Shown in pieces: positions 1 to 10,424 of a DNA stretch of 64,000 nucleotides. The translations under genes and the position numbers were made by a program. A model generated the notes under the pieces. That model saw only the letters and a program-made list of their open reading frames with translations. It was not told the origin of the DNA and made no database searches. Each line of letters begins with the position of its first letter. Position 1 is the stretch's first letter. This DNA is from Clostridium sp. Marseille-Q2269 (GTDB taxonomy: Bacteria; Bacillota; Clostridia; Clostridiales; Clostridiaceae), in the NCBI RefSeq assembly GCF_943736985.1, contig NZ_CALSFS010000008.1, positions 62,001 to 126,000 of the forward strand, written 5' to 3'.

Positions 1-604
1 TTATTCCACCTGGTCTTAGAACACAAGGCTCATCCACTGTACAATCTATTACAGTAGATTCAACACCTACTTCAGAAATTTCTCCACCTAATATTACATC
101 TACTTTACCATGTAGATCCTCTATACAAGTTTCTACATCTGTTGGACTAGGCTTCCCTGATAAATTTGCAGAAGGAGCGGCTATGGGCACACCTGCCTTA
201 GAAATAAGTTTGGCTGCTATTTTATTAGATGGCATCCTAATTCCTATACTATCTAACCCTGCACTAGTTTCATTGGGTATTATATCTTTTTTCTTTAATA
301 TAATTGTCATGGGACCAGGCCAAAATCTATCCATTAATTTTTGAGCTATAGGAGATATATCCTCAACCAAATTCTTTATATCTTCTATATGACCTATATG
401 AGCTATCAATGGATTATCTTGTGGTCTTCCTTTGGCTACAAATATCTTTTTTACTGCATCTTTATCCAAAGCATTAGCTCCTAGTCCATAAACTGTTTCT
501 GTGGGAAATGCTACAAGGCCTCCTTGTCTTAATACATTTCCAGCTTGGCTTATAACATCTTCATCTATATTGTTCTCATCTAATTTAATAACCTTTGTTT
601 CCAT
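1..604 (-). CDS. L-threonylcarbamoyladenylate synthase (TsaC/Sua5/YwlC family), C-terminus cut by window edge
   Basis: Reading the minus strand from ATG at 604 gives an open frame of 201 codons running off the left edge. It contains the family pattern: KxR-like segment 'AKGRPQDNPL', 'FWPGPMTIIL', 'GIRMPSN', 'PIAAPSANLSGKPSPT' and 'STVIDCT'. The enzyme makes threonylcarbamoyl-AMP from threonine, bicarbonate and ATP for the t6A37 modification of ANN-decoding tRNAs, in the cytosol. Sua5-type members are about 350 residues with an extra C-terminal domain; whether that domain is present cannot be seen. SD 'AGGATGGTGG' lies just upstream. It is the last visible gene of the tdk-prmC-prfA run, 21 nt after the ZIP transporter, matching the position of ywlC near prfA in Bacillus. 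Confidence 0.93.
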   Translation of the reverse strand, partial: METKVIKLDENNIDEDVISQAGNVLRQGGLVAFPTETVYGLGANALDKDAVKKIFVAKGRPQDNPLIAHIGHIEDIKNLVEDISPIAQKLMDRFWPGPMTIILKKKDIIPNETSAGLDSIGIRMPSNKIAAKLISKAGVPIAAPSANLSGKPSPTDVETCIEDLHGKVDVILGGEISEVGVESTVIDCTVDEPCVLRPGGI

Positions 605-625
605 AATGAACCACCATCCTAAGTT

Positions 626-1345
626 TTATAATAATTTTATTATAATAAGTCCCGCAATAACACCCACTATCATGTAAAAATATGAAGTGATTTTATCACC
701 TAAATTTCTTGATTCTGGAATCATTTCAGCACATACCACATAAATCATTATTCCTGAAGCTAATGCTAAGAGTATACTTAAAAAATTTTTAGATATATTA
801 GCAATATAAGAACCTAAGAGTACACCAAACAATGTAGGAATTGCAGTAAGAAAAACATAAAACAAAGTTTTACTCTTTTTTTCATTGGATGCTATTAAAG
901 GAGTGGCCACTGCTATACCTTCTGGTATATCATGTATGGATATAATAATTGCCATTTTAAGACCTAATCTATTTCCTGCTTGAAACCCAACTCCCATTAA
1001 AATCCCCTCTGGGAAATTGTGCAATATGAGACCTAAAGCTGTCATAAAAGCTACCTTTTTATGCATATTTATGTCTATGCTGTTTGTATTTTTATCAATA
1101 AAATATACAATTAGTATACCTATTATTAAAAAAATTAAAACTCCAGAGTAGTTCCATGTGTTTAAGGCTTCTGGTATTAAATCAAAAACTACTACAGACA
1201 ACATAAGCCCTGCTGAAAAGCCCATAAATTTACACAGAAGTTTTTCAGAAGGATTTTTTAAAGACGTTCCTATTACAGCTCCTATCATTGTTCCTGACAA
1301 AGATATAATAGTTCCTATTACAATAATAAATAAAAATTTACTCAA
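626..1345 (-). CDS. ZIP family metal transporter
   Basis: Polytopic membrane protein of about 239 residues with some eight hydrophobic segments. It has the two ZIP metal-site motifs, HNFPEG and HDIPEG, in the middle helices, so it belongs to the ZIP (zinc/iron permease, ZupT-like) family that moves divalent cations into the cytosol. The frame is open up to a TTG at 1399 and an ATG at 1372, but neither has an SD. TTG at 1345 is preceded by AAAGGTGA at good spacing and puts the first membrane helix at the N-terminus, so I prefer it. The gene lies 21 nt before tsaC and 59 nt after the 202-residue membrane protein. A metal carrier (mntP) also sits beside ywlC in Bacillus, but it is from a different family. 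Confidence 0.9.
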   Translation of the reverse strand: MSKFLFIIVIGTIISLSGTMIGAVIGTSLKNPSEKLLCKFMGFSAGLMLSVVVFDLIPEALNTWNYSGVLIFLIIGILIVYFIDKNTNSIDINMHKKVAFMTALGLILHNFPEGILMGVGFQAGNRLGLKMAIIISIHDIPEGIAVATPLIASNEKKSKTLFYVFLTAIPTLFGVLLGSYIANISKNFLSILLALASGIMIYVVCAEMIPESRNLGDKITSYFYMIVGVIAGLIIIKLL

Positions 1346-1404
1346 AAAATCACCTTTTTTTATTGTTTCCATATGATATTTATTATTGTAATCTATCAAA
1401 TATT

Positions 1405-2013
1405 CTAATCAATCTGAATTTCTTTTCTAAGTTCTTTTATTTTTTCTATGCAGTCCTCTGTAAAGTGTGCATATACACACGTTCTATATAGTGCATCTAA
1501 CAAATAATACTTTTTAAGTCCACCTCTGCGTACAATTGTATAGTAAAAGTTTTTTTCAGGATCAATTCTTTTTAGTTTATAATAAAAGCTTGCAACATAA
1601 TTGTGATATTTAAGAAATTTTTCATTAACTTTTATTATTTTATTATTTCTAAGTGTTGCTGTTGTTAACAATATTATCTTAAAATCTTCTATATCATATA
1701 TATTGTTATATTTTTCTATGTGAACCAGTGATACTTTATCACAAGCTATGTTTAATTTTCTATCTAATATACCCAGTACAATTTTCAATCTATTATTAGA
1801 ATATTGGAATTTTAATTTTTCTCTATCTACTCTAATTATTACTGCTATTACTATTAATACTTCGATTATAACTAAATAAGCCAAGTAAAAAATATTATTA
1901 AAATTGTTATACAAATACAAAATTAGAGGTAATAGGATAAAAATAAAGCTCATAATCACAATAAATCTTTCATAAGATCTCTTTTGATTTCTAAGGCCTT
2001 TGTTTAAATCCAT
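1405..2013 (-). CDS. conserved membrane protein of unknown function
   Basis: 202 residues. The N-terminus is basic ('RNQKRSYERF'), followed by two adjacent hydrophobic helices (about residues 18-36 and 40-61), then about 140 soluble residues rich in Lys, Ile and Tyr. This layout resembles small bacterial PH-like membrane proteins (two helices plus a cytosolic beta domain), but I do not recognise a named family. ATG at 2013 follows SD 'AAGAGGTAATT'. It lies 31 nt downstream of prfA, so it is probably translated from the same transcript as prmC and prfA. Confidence 0.75.
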   Translation of the reverse strand: MDLNKGLRNQKRSYERFIVIMSFIFILLPLILYLYNNFNNIFYLAYLVIIEVLIVIAVIIRVDREKLKFQYSNNRLKIVLGILDRKLNIACDKVSLVHIEKYNNIYDIEDFKIILLTTATLRNNKIIKVNEKFLKYHNYVASFYYKLKRIDPEKNFYYTIVRRGGLKKYYLLDALYRTCVYAHFTEDCIEKIKELRKEIQID

Positions 2014-2044
2014 AATTACCTCTTCTTTCCTTCATTTATTAATA

Positions 2045-3121
2045 TTAATTAACCTTACCTAAATCCTTCATTTTTTCTGCTTGATCTGCTGTAATTAAAG
2101 CTTCTATAACCTCATCTATATCTCCATCTAAAAATGTTTCTAATTTATATAATGTTAATCCTATTCTATGCTCTGTAATTCTTCCTTGTGGATAATTATA
2201 AGTTCTTATTCTTTCACTTCTATCTCCAGTACCAACCTGACTTTTTCTATCCTCCGCTATAGATGCTGCTCTCTCAGCTTCTGCCGCTTCAAATAGCCTA
2301 GCCTTTAAAACTTTCATAGCCTTTTCTTTATTTTTCAATTGAGATTTTTCATCTTGGCATGTAACCACCACTCCTGTTGGCAAGTGAGTTATTCTTACAG
2401 CAGAGTCTGTAGTATTTACGCACTGTCCACCGTGTCCTGATGCTCTATAAACGTCTATCCTTAAATCATTAGCATTTATATTTATATCTACATCATCTAC
2501 TTCAGGAAGTACTGCTACTGTAGCTGTAGATGTATGGATTCTACCACTTGATTCTGTATCTGGAACTCTCTGAACTCTGTGGACGCCACTCTCATATTTT
2601 AATCTACTATAAGCGCCTTTTCCTTTAACAGCTACAGTTACCTCTTTAAATCCACCTATATCTGTAGCATTTAAGCTTATAGTTTCTACCTGCCAATTCT
2701 TTCTTTCTGCATATCTTGTATACATTCTAAGTAAATTAGATGCAAATAAAGCTGCTTCTTCTCCGCCAGCACCGGCTCTAATTTCTATAAATACGTCTTT
2801 ATCATCATTAGGATCCTTTGGAAGTAACAATATAGTTAACTCTCTTTCTAAATCTTCTAGTCTTGAAGTTAACTCTTTTATTTCTTCCTGTATCATTTCT
2901 TTTAGTTCTTTATCTGATTCTTCCTTTAACATTTCTTTATCTGATTCTAAATCTTCTTGTGCCTTTTTATATTCTTTATATGTAGTAACTATAATCTCTA
3001 AATCAGCATGTTCTTTGCAAAGTTTCTGCCATTCTTTCTGATTAGCCATAACTGAAGGGTCACTTATTTTATTTGATAATTCTTCATACTTATTCTCTAT
3101 AAAATTAAGTCTTTCTAACAT
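2045..3121 (-). CDS. prfA: peptide chain release factor 1
   Basis: 358 residues, the normal RF1 length. The codon-recognition tripeptide is PDT (residues 187-189, in '[17 protein letters not shown]'), the PxT form that identifies RF1 (UAA/UAG) rather than RF2 (SPF). The catalytic GGQ is at 231-233 within '[16 protein letters not shown]'. The Gln of this GGQ is the target of PrmC, encoded 81 nt upstream. ATG at 3121 follows 'CGGAGTGAG'. It releases completed peptides from the ribosome at stop codons. prmC-prfA adjacency is conserved in Firmicutes and here sits in a probable operon with tdk. Confidence 0.98.
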   Translation of the reverse strand: MLERLNFIENKYEELSNKISDPSVMANQKEWQKLCKEHADLEIIVTTYKEYKKAQEDLESDKEMLKEESDKELKEMIQEEIKELTSRLEDLERELTILLLPKDPNDDKDVFIEIRAGAGGEEAALFASNLLRMYTRYAERKNWQVETISLNATDIGGFKEVTVAVKGKGAYSRLKYESGVHRVQRVPDTESSGRIHTSTATVAVLPEVDDVDININANDLRIDVYRASGHGGQCVNTTDSAVRITHLPTGVVVTCQDEKSQLKNKEKAMKVLKARLFEAAEAERAASIAEDRKSQVGTGDRSERIRTYNYPQGRITEHRIGLTLYKLETFLDGDIDEVIEALITADQAEKMKDLGKVN

Positions 3122-3202
3122 TATTTCTCACTCCGTATATATATTTTCACAATTTTATATTATATCATACTTTATAAAGTATTTACAACTAACCTGTGAA
3201 TT

Positions 3203-4054
3203 TTAATGTTTTCTCGCTTTTATGACTCTATCATTTCCCGCTAAGTCCTTAATACATATTATATCCTTAAACCCATATTTCTCTAAGATATTAGAAACCT
3301 GTATTTTTTGATCATATCCTATTTCAAAAGCTAAGGTTCCTCCATCATTTAAGACTTCTAAGCTTTGCTTTACTATTTCTCTATAGAAAAACAATCCATC
3401 TTCTCCACCACTTAAAGCTTCAAAAGGTTCATATTTTTTAACATCATCCATAAGTGTTTCAATAACATCATTTCTTATATATGGGGGATTAGATACTATA
3501 ACATCAAACTTTCTTTTTTCATTTATAGCCTCTATAAGTAAATCACTTTTTAAAACCTTAATTCTATGTTGCAGATTATATTTAAATATATTTTCTTTAG
3601 TAACACAGTATGGAATGTGCTCTATATCATAGCAAGTAATTTCCGTATTATTCAAAGTATGTCCTATAGTAATTCCTATAATACCACTACCACAACAAAC
3701 ATCACAAATATATTTATAATTTTTATTTTGTATTTCTTGTAAAATTGTTTCCACTAATATTTCTGTATCAGGTCTTGGTATTAATACACCTTCCTTTATA
3801 TTAAAATCTAACCCCATAAATTCAGTTGTACCTAATATATATTTTATAGGCATCTTATTTTTCCTAAGATCTATTAATTTAAAATAAGTGTCTTTTTCTT
3901 CTTGATCTATTTTATAATCAGGGTTTGTTAGAATAAATAATCTATCTTTTTTCAATGCCTTTCCTAATAAAAGCTGACTATCTATTTGATAACTATCTAT
4001 AGATTCTTTTTTTAAAATATTATATCCTGCCAATAATAGTTCTTTTAATAACAA
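3203..4054 (-). CDS. prmC: release factor glutamine methyltransferase
   Basis: Class I SAM-dependent methyltransferase that N5-methylates the Gln of the GGQ motif in RF1/RF2. The N-terminal helical domain (about residues 1-80) is followed by 'GVLIPRPDTEILVE', the SAM site 'CDVCCGSGIIGI' and the catalytic 'VVSNPPYI'. The frame extends to a TTG at 4081, which has an SD-like AAGGA directly against it (too close). TTG at 4054 lies 8 nt after GGAGTG and gives the usual spacing of about 23 residues before the conserved QLL segment, so I chose it (283 residues). This leaves 7 nt to the stop of the upstream DUF1385 gene, whose last codons supply the SD. Confidence 0.95.
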   Translation of the reverse strand: MLLKELLLAGYNILKKESIDSYQIDSQLLLGKALKKDRLFILTNPDYKIDQEEKDTYFKLIDLRKNKMPIKYILGTTEFMGLDFNIKEGVLIPRPDTEILVETILQEIQNKNYKYICDVCCGSGIIGITIGHTLNNTEITCYDIEHIPYCVTKENIFKYNLQHRIKVLKSDLLIEAINEKRKFDVIVSNPPYIRNDVIETLMDDVKKYEPFEALSGGEDGLFFYREIVKQSLEVLNDGGTLAFEIGYDQKIQVSNILEKYGFKDIICIKDLAGNDRVIKARKH

Positions 4055-4061
4055 ATTAACA

Positions 4062-4979
4062 TCACTCCATTGAATCTTCAATTCCTTCTGATGCTTTTAA
4101 AGCCACTATAGCAACCTCTAACTGTTTTAAATCAGGTTCTCTAGTAGTTAATTTTTGTAGCATCAATCCTGGGCACGCTATTATTTTTGAAAATTTAGTG
4201 TTGCTTTTACCTAACCATTTTATAATTTCGTAGGTTATACCTGAAACTACAGGTAATAATACTACTCTATATAAAATTCTTTGCCATATGCTACTCCATC
4301 CTGTAAGTGAAAATAAAAGTATGCTAACAATCATAACTAAAAACAAAAAGTTAGTGCCACATCTTGGATGAAATCTTTTAAATTTCATAGCATTTTCAGG
4401 TAGTAAATCCATATTGTTTTCATAACAAAATATAGTTTTATGCTCTGCTCCATGATATTGAAACACTCTTTTTATATCTTCCATATTACTTATAAGAAAA
4501 ATATATAATAAAAATATGGCTATTCTTATTATTCCTTCTATTATATTTAATAATAAAGTGTTTTGTATACCTATTTTTTTAAAAAAGTTAGCTATAAAAG
4601 TTGGGAAAATAAAAAATACTACTGCAGATATAACAAAAGATATGAGTAATGTTATTCCAATTATGATGTTATCTGCCTTATCTTTAAAAACTTTATTAAG
4701 CCATTTATCAAATTCTGATTCTTCAACCTCTTCTTCAAAAAATGATGCAGAATAATTTAAAGTTTTTATACCTATTACTAAGGATTCAACAAGAGATACA
4801 AATCCTCTTATTATAGGTAGTGAAAAGAAAATATTCTTTTTAGTATAAGGTGTATAAGCTTCTCTATCTATAGTTATTTCTCCATTAGGTTTTCTAACTG
4901 CAGTTGCTATACCCTGTTTTCCTCTCATCATTACCCCTTCTAAAACTGCTTGACCTCCAACATTAGTACTCTTATTCAC
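4062..4979 (-). CDS. DUF1385 family membrane protein
   Basis: 305 residues opening with the DUF1385 hallmark 'GGQAVLEGVMMRG'. The middle has four to five hydrophobic segments (about 95-120, 130-165, 215-235, 240-260) and the conserved 'YHGAEHKTIFCYE' and 'FHPRCGTNFLF' motifs, rich in His, Glu and Cys and possibly metal-binding. The biochemical function of this family is unknown to me. The start is GTG at 4979 behind GAGGTG. The gene lies between tdk (18 nt upstream) and prmC. The position upstream of prmC-prfA is common in clostridia, suggesting shared transcription rather than shared function. Confidence 0.9.
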   Translation of the reverse strand: MNKSTNVGGQAVLEGVMMRGKQGIATAVRKPNGEITIDREAYTPYTKKNIFFSLPIIRGFVSLVESLVIGIKTLNYSASFFEEEVEESEFDKWLNKVFKDKADNIIIGITLLISFVISAVVFFIFPTFIANFFKKIGIQNTLLLNIIEGIIRIAIFLLYIFLISNMEDIKRVFQYHGAEHKTIFCYENNMDLLPENAMKFKRFHPRCGTNFLFLVMIVSILLFSLTGWSSIWQRILYRVVLLPVVSGITYEIIKWLGKSNTKFSKIIACPGLMLQKLTTREPDLKQLEVAIVALKASEGIEDSME

Positions 4980-4997
4980 TTATAATCACCTCATTAT

Positions 4998-5573
4998 TTA
5001 TCTTGGAACACAATGACACTTTCTGCATCTAGCTTCATAAGATTCCTGTGCACCTATTAATACTACGGGATCAGATTTTTTTGCTGGTCTTCCATTTATA
5101 AGTCTTTGAGTTCTTGTAGCTGGATTATTACAAACCATACATACAGCTTGTATTTTATCTACAAATTCAGCTATAGCCATGAGTTTTGGCATTGGTCCAA
5201 AAGGTTCCCCCTTAAAATCCATATCTAAACCTGCACAAATAACTCTCCTATTATTATTAGCTATTTTACTTACTATTTCAACTAAATTGTCATGGAAGAA
5301 TTGAGCTTCATCTATACCTATTACATCTGTATCATCTTGAAGTTTGTCCAATATTTCTTTACTATTTTTAACAGGTACTGCCTGAATTTTATCTCCTGCA
5401 TGAGATACCACATCTTTTTTACTATATCTATCATCTATTTCTGGTTTAAAAACTTGAACCTTTTGTTTTGCAATTTCTGCTCTTCTTATTCGTCTTATTA
5501 ATTCTTCCGTTTTTCCACTATACATAGGACCTGCTACTACTTCAATCCAACCATGATCTTTGGGACCATACAT
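4998..5573 (-). CDS. tdk: thymidine kinase
   Basis: 191 residues, type II thymidine kinase of the salvage pathway: phosphorylates thymidine to dTMP with ATP. The P-loop is '[12 protein letters not shown]' (about residues 16-27), the Walker B-like motif is 'GIDEAQFF', and the lasso/zinc domain has CMVC and CRKCH. ATG at 5573 follows 'GGAGGTG'. It is the first gene of the likely operon tdk-DUF1385-prmC-prfA. A candidate promoter (TTTACC, 17 nt, TATAAT) lies upstream and overlaps a 19-bp inverted repeat. Confidence 0.97.
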   Translation of the reverse strand: MYGPKDHGWIEVVAGPMYSGKTEELIRRIRRAEIAKQKVQVFKPEIDDRYSKKDVVSHAGDKIQAVPVKNSKEILDKLQDDTDVIGIDEAQFFHDNLVEIVSKIANNNRRVICAGLDMDFKGEPFGPMPKLMAIAEFVDKIQAVCMVCNNPATRTQRLINGRPAKKSDPVVLIGAQESYEARCRKCHCVPR

Positions 5574-5615
5574 AAAAACACCTCCATTTTAATAAACAAA
5601 TATATTTTATCAAAA

Positions 5616-5656
5616 CTAATTATTATAATAAAGAATTTATTACTGGTAAAATTTAC
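5616..5656 (-). promoter_or_regulatory. candidate SigA promoter of tdk
   Basis: On the minus strand TTTACC is followed after 17 nt by TATAAT. The -10 falls inside the left arm of the 19-bp inverted repeat at 5621-5685. Spacing and boxes are near consensus, but the whole region is AT-rich, so chance matches are likely. Confidence 0.45.
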
Positions 5657-5685
5657 ATATAGCTATTAAATTCTTTATTATAATA
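5621..5685. repeat. perfect 19-bp inverted repeat between tdk and rpmE
   Basis: Arms 5621-5639 and 5667-5685 are exact reverse complements, with a 27-nt centre. One arm carries the putative -10 of tdk. It could be a protein-binding dyad or an RNA hairpin in a transcript crossing the region. No gene ends here, so it is not an obvious terminator. Confidence 0.7.
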
Positions 5686-5721
5686 GTATTTTTAAGTAAT
5701 TTATGCAATATCCGTAATTTG

Positions 5722-5751
5722 TTGACTTAATTTAAATGCCTATGTTATAAT
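5722..5751 (+). promoter_or_regulatory. SigA promoter of rpmE
   Basis: TTGACT (5722-5727), 18 nt, TATAAT (5746-5751), about 48 nt before the rpmE start. It is one of the clearest consensus promoters in the window. Confidence 0.75.
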
Positions 5752-5799
5752 AATGTAGTTAAAATAGTGATAAGACCAATTCGAAAGAGGTGAAAGTAA

Positions 5800-6018
5800 A
5801 TGAGAGAGGGAATACATCCAGAATATAATCATGACGTTGTAGTTAAATGTGCATGCGGTAATACTTTTACAACTGGATCAACTAATAAAGAACTAAAAGT
5901 AGAAATTTGTTCAAAATGTCATCCATTCTTTACTGGAAAACAAAAAATAGTTGATGCTGGCGGAAGAGTTGATAAATTTATGAAGAAATTCAATCTATCT
6001 AACGAAGACGTTAAATAG
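5800..6018 (+). CDS. rpmE: 50S ribosomal protein L31, zinc-binding type
   Basis: 72 residues, the usual L31 length. Cys17, Cys19, Cys37 and Cys40 form the zinc site of the C+ type ('CACG' and 'CSKCHPF'), so this is the zinc-dependent paralog rather than the YtiA-like C- type. ATG at 5800 follows 'AAAGAGGTGAAA'. It is a single-gene unit with its own promoter and a strong terminator shared with the convergent rho. The rho-rpmE-tdk-prfA order is the same as in Bacillus. Confidence 0.98.
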
Positions 6019-6021
6019 TAT

Positions 6022-6052
6022 AAAACCTAATCTTTTAGATTAGGTTTTATTT
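6022..6052. terminator. bidirectional terminator between rpmE and rho
   Basis: 12-bp perfect stem (6022-6033 / 6037-6048) with a 3-nt loop. The stem ends in AAAA/TTTT runs and is followed by TTTATTTT on the plus strand. It lies between the convergent stops of rpmE and rho. Confidence 0.85.
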
Positions 6053-6057
6053 ATTTT

Positions 6058-7503
6058 CTATCTATTATTTTTGTTCATATCCATTTTACTTATTATATTT
6101 ACAAACTCTTCATTAGTTTTAGTTTTAGATAATATGCTTAGCACTTTCTCAGTTACATTTTCTACGTTATTTTCTTCATAAAGAAGCTTTCTTATATTAA
6201 ATGCAGTTTCTTTTTCTAGAGAATCCGTAAATAATAAATCATCTCTTCTTGTACCTGACTTATAAATATCTAGTGCAGGGAATATTCTTCTTTCTTGAAG
6301 TTTTCTATTAAGATGTACTTCCATATTACCAGTACCTTTAAACTCTTCAAATATCATGTCATCCATTCTGCTTCCTGTTTCAGTTAAAGCTGTAGCTAAT
6401 ATGGTTAAGCTTCCCCCATTTTCAATGTTTCTGGCAGCACCAAAAAATTTCTTTGGCATTACTAGTGCACCAGGGTCTAATCCGCCAGACAATGTTCTTC
6501 CTGTTGGTGTTATAGTTAAGTTATAGGCTCTAGACAATCTTGTTATACTATCTAATAATATAACAACGTCCTGTCCTTGTTCTACCATTCTTTTAGCTCT
6601 TTCTAAAACCATATAAGTAACCTTTGTATGATGCTCTGGTTCTTCATCAAAAGTTGAATATATTACTTCTCCTTTAATAGACCTTTGCATATCAGTTACT
6701 TCTTCTGGTCTCTCATCAATTAAAAGCACTATAAGTTTACATAATGGATTATTCTTAGAAATACTTTGGGCTATTTTTTTTAGAAGAGTAGTTTTACCTG
6801 CTTTAGGAGGGGCTACTATCATTCCTCTTTGTCCTTTACCTATAGGTGATATTATGTCCATCAAGCGTGTAGATAAGTCTTGTGAACTTGTTTCAAGTCT
6901 GATTCTTTCATTAGGATATATGGGTACTAAACTTTCAAAAGGTTTTCTTCCTACTGCTTTTTCAGGATTTTCTCCATTTACTCTTTCTACATATATTAAA
7001 GCTTTGAACTTTTCTCCATCTTTTGGTATTCTAACCTTTCCTTCAACTTCGTCACCTGTTCTTAAATTAAACCTTCTTATTTGTGATGGCGATACATATA
7101 TATCTTCTGGACCTGACAAATAATTTTGACCTCTTAAAAATCCATAATTATTGTTTTCTATAATCTCCAAAACGCCTTTAGATCTCTGAGACTCATTTAT
7201 CATTTCTTTTAACTTTTCTGCTTTATTCTCTTCATTGTTTTTGCTAAGAGAATTATTTTTATCTTCACTAAAATTATGTTCTCTGTTTGTTTTGTTATGT
7301 ATATTATTATTATTTTTTATAATTTTAGGTGATATTTTTTCAACTAAAATTTTTCCGTCTTTCTCTATAGCTGTTGAATGGGAAGCTTTTATTTGTTCTA
7401 TTAATTCTACTTTTTTGTATTTAGAAATATTTTTTATATCAAGCTCTTTAGCTATTTCTCTTAGTTCTTTAACGGTCATATTTTCATAATCTTTATTTAT
7501 CAA
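6058..7503 (-). CDS. rho: transcription termination factor Rho
   Basis: Hexameric RNA-dependent ATPase/helicase that releases transcripts. Domains of the 481 residues: Rho_N SAP-like helices (about 8-40, '[15 protein letters not shown]'); an Asn/Lys-rich linker (about 50-100) longer than in E. coli; cold-shock RNA-binding domain (about 105-175); and a RecA-type ATPase with Walker A '[10 protein letters not shown]' (231-240) and Walker B '[16 protein letters not shown]'. The start is TTG at 7503, with 'GAGAGGGG' well placed. The next ATG (codon 9) has no SD. Asn-rich insertions in Rho have been linked to phase separation in some gut bacteria; here this is only a visible compositional feature. 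Confidence 0.97.
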   Translation of the reverse strand: MINKDYENMTVKELREIAKELDIKNISKYKKVELIEQIKASHSTAIEKDGKILVEKISPKIIKNNNNIHNKTNREHNFSEDKNNSLSKNNEENKAEKLKEMINESQRSKGVLEIIENNNYGFLRGQNYLSGPEDIYVSPSQIRRFNLRTGDEVEGKVRIPKDGEKFKALIYVERVNGENPEKAVGRKPFESLVPIYPNERIRLETSSQDLSTRLMDIISPIGKGQRGMIVAPPKAGKTTLLKKIAQSISKNNPLCKLIVLLIDERPEEVTDMQRSIKGEVIYSTFDEEPEHHTKVTYMVLERAKRMVEQGQDVVILLDSITRLSRAYNLTITPTGRTLSGGLDPGALVMPKKFFGAARNIENGGSLTILATALTETGSRMDDMIFEEFKGTGNMEVHLNRKLQERRIFPALDIYKSGTRRDDLLFTDSLEKETAFNIRKLLYEENNVENVTEKVLSILSKTKTNEEFVNIISKMDMNKNNR

Positions 7504-7637
7504 AAAAATCCCCTCTCTCTATTAAATTGTAAATATTAAATAATAGGAAAATATTAAGACTTAGGTTAAAAGAGTAGTTAATTTTTAGAAAATCGTTCAA
7601 AATAGATTATACCCTATTTATGTATTTTAATCCATAT

Positions 7638-7675
7638 TCAAATAAAAATAAAGAGTAACTTATTTTAGTTACTCT
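7638..7675 (-). terminator. terminator of the 7674-8018 gene
   Basis: 9-bp stem AGAGTAACT/AGTTACTCT (7652-7660 / 7667-7675) followed on the minus strand by TTATTTTTATTTG. The first arm overlaps the stop codon of the gene. Confidence 0.75.
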
Positions 7676-8018
7676 AAACCAGCATATATATTTTATCAAA
7701 AATCCTATTTTGTTTGTATACTCTTTCTTCTATAGTAGCTTTATTACCTATATAAAATAGTGGCATACCCAGTACTTCACAACCACCTACAATAGTTTCT
7801 CTCTTTAAAAATTCATCTATATTATAATTGTATCTATGAATATTATTGCATATGTGGCATCTAACAGTAATTGCAATAGTATTTTTATTAATGCTATTAG
7901 CTGAGAGCCCTAATTTATATTTGTTAATTTTAGATATATTAAATAAAGAAAAATCTACTAATTCATACTTTCCAAATGCATTTTTTATAGCTATACCTAA
8001 CTCTGTTTGTATTATCAT
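7674..8018 (-). CDS. conserved hypothetical protein with a CxxC motif
   Basis: Open frame to ATG at 8054, but neither that ATG nor the one at 8039 has an SD. ATG at 8018 is preceded by GGGAGATGAGGGG, giving 114 residues starting MIIQTELG. The middle has 'VRCHICNNIHRYNY', a CxxC followed by His, which could bind zinc or be redox-active. It carries no signal peptide or membrane helix. It lies alone between pyrG and rho with its own terminator. I do not recognise the family; it looks like a clostridial ORFan-type housekeeping neighbour. Confidence 0.65.
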   Translation of the reverse strand: MIIQTELGIAIKNAFGKYELVDFSLFNISKINKYKLGLSANSINKNTIAITVRCHICNNIHRYNYNIDEFLKRETIVGGCEVLGMPLFYIGNKATIEERVYKQNRIFDKIYMLV

Positions 8019-8195
8019 AGGCCCCTCATCTCCCTTCATAATTTTACAATTCATAACAAACTTATATATTTTTCATTAACTTTTTTACATCTCTTGTTAT
8101 TATACTTCTATAAATATGTATTAAATCCTTCAAATATTATTAGTTTAATGATTACTTTTAATGCTAAATTTAGTTATAATTAATATCTTATATAA

Positions 8196-8250
8196 GCAAA
8201 ACCCCACCAGTATTTATAAAAATTATTAATTTTTATAAATACTGATGGTG
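8196..8250 (-). terminator. pyrG terminator
   Basis: A very long hairpin: CACCA+GTATTTATAAAAATT pairs across ATT with its complement (8205-8250, one 3-nt bulge). On the minus strand it is followed by GGTTTTGCTTAT. It lies 40 nt past the pyrG stop. Confidence 0.85.
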
Positions 8251-8290
8251 TCTGTTATTAATATATTAAATTTTATATATCAATATAAAT

Positions 8291-9895
<1,605 letters not shown>

Positions 9896-9900
9896 CTATA

Positions 9901-9934
9901 CTGCTTTAATATATAATAAAGCAGACTTCACCTC
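9901..9934 (-). promoter_or_regulatory. hairpin-bridged Shine-Dalgarno of pyrG
   Basis: Minus-strand order: GGAGGTGAAG, T, then stem CTGCTTT / AAAGCAG with a 10-nt loop (9901-9924), then TATAGCGT and ATG. Folding the stem brings the SD to about 10 nt from ATG, normal spacing. Phage T4 gene 38 is a known case of a hairpin shortening SD-start distance. The same layout occurs at 63140-63173. Confidence 0.55.
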
Positions 9935-9959
9935 CACAATCAAAGTTTGTATTATTTTG

Positions 9960-10050
9960 CACTAATTTACATAAAATCTATTGACATTATTATTCCTTTA
10001 ATATATAATAATCCTTACCTTTAATATTTAAAATCGCGATTTTATGTAAA
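9960..10050 (-). promoter_or_regulatory. structured pyrG leader region
   Basis: The 232-nt region upstream of pyrG holds three structures. One is a perfect 16-bp palindrome, TAAAATCGCGATTTTA (10029-10044). The second is a 13-bp inverted repeat, TTTACATAAAATC / GATTTTATGTAAA (9966-9978 / 10038-10050), that shares bases with the palindrome. The third is a 16-nt direct repeat, CTTTAATATATAATAA (9904-9919 and 9996-10011). I see no U-tract terminator of the kind used for B. subtilis pyrG attenuation. Confidence 0.4.
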
Positions 10051-10124
10051 TCTTTATGTATACAAAAAACATACTTGTATATAATAACACAAATTATTAT
10101 ATTGTGCTATATTTTTTGTTAATT

Positions 10125-10424
10125 TTATTTTATATTATCTAAAATTTTTCCTGCCTCAAAAAACATGTCCCTTATTTTTCTATTTAATAATAATTTTTTT
10201 TCAGCTTCTTCTATATTATTACATATTCCCTCATAATCATTAATATTAAAATCTTTTTTTAGATTTTCTGTTTCTATACAATTATATTTTCTTAATAATA
10301 AAAATAATAAGTACCTACACTCATTATCTCTCATTATTTTCATCATTTCATATTCAGATAAGCCTTTATACTGGCAAAGTAATTTTATTATACTATCATA
10401 TTTTGAACTTCTAAAACAATTCAT
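10125..10424 (-). CDS. small hypothetical protein
   Basis: The frame extends to an ATG at 10463, but ATG at 10424 has the SD 'AGAGGTGTTATT', giving 99 residues (MNCFRSSKYDSI...). It looks soluble and helical, Lys/Glu/Leu-rich, with 'KLLCQYKGLSEYEMMKIMRD' in the first half and a charged helix at the end. I see no known domain. It lies between the DUF1934 gene and pyrG on the same strand. Function unknown. Confidence 0.65.
   Translation of the reverse strand: MNCFRSSKYDSIIKLLCQYKGLSEYEMMKIMRDNECRYLLFLLLRKYNCIETENLKKDFNINDYEGICNNIEEAEKKLLLNRKIRDMFFEAGKILDNIK

Noticed and set aside
1346-1399. longer ZIP transporter from TTG 1399 or ATG 1372
   Set aside because: No SD for either, while TTG 1345 has AAAGGTGA; kept as alternatives.
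9967-9987. six-codon leader peptide upstream of pyrG as an attenuator ORF
   Set aside because: It has a modest SD, but with no terminator and no regulatory codon bias it is only noted within the leader description, not called as a gene.
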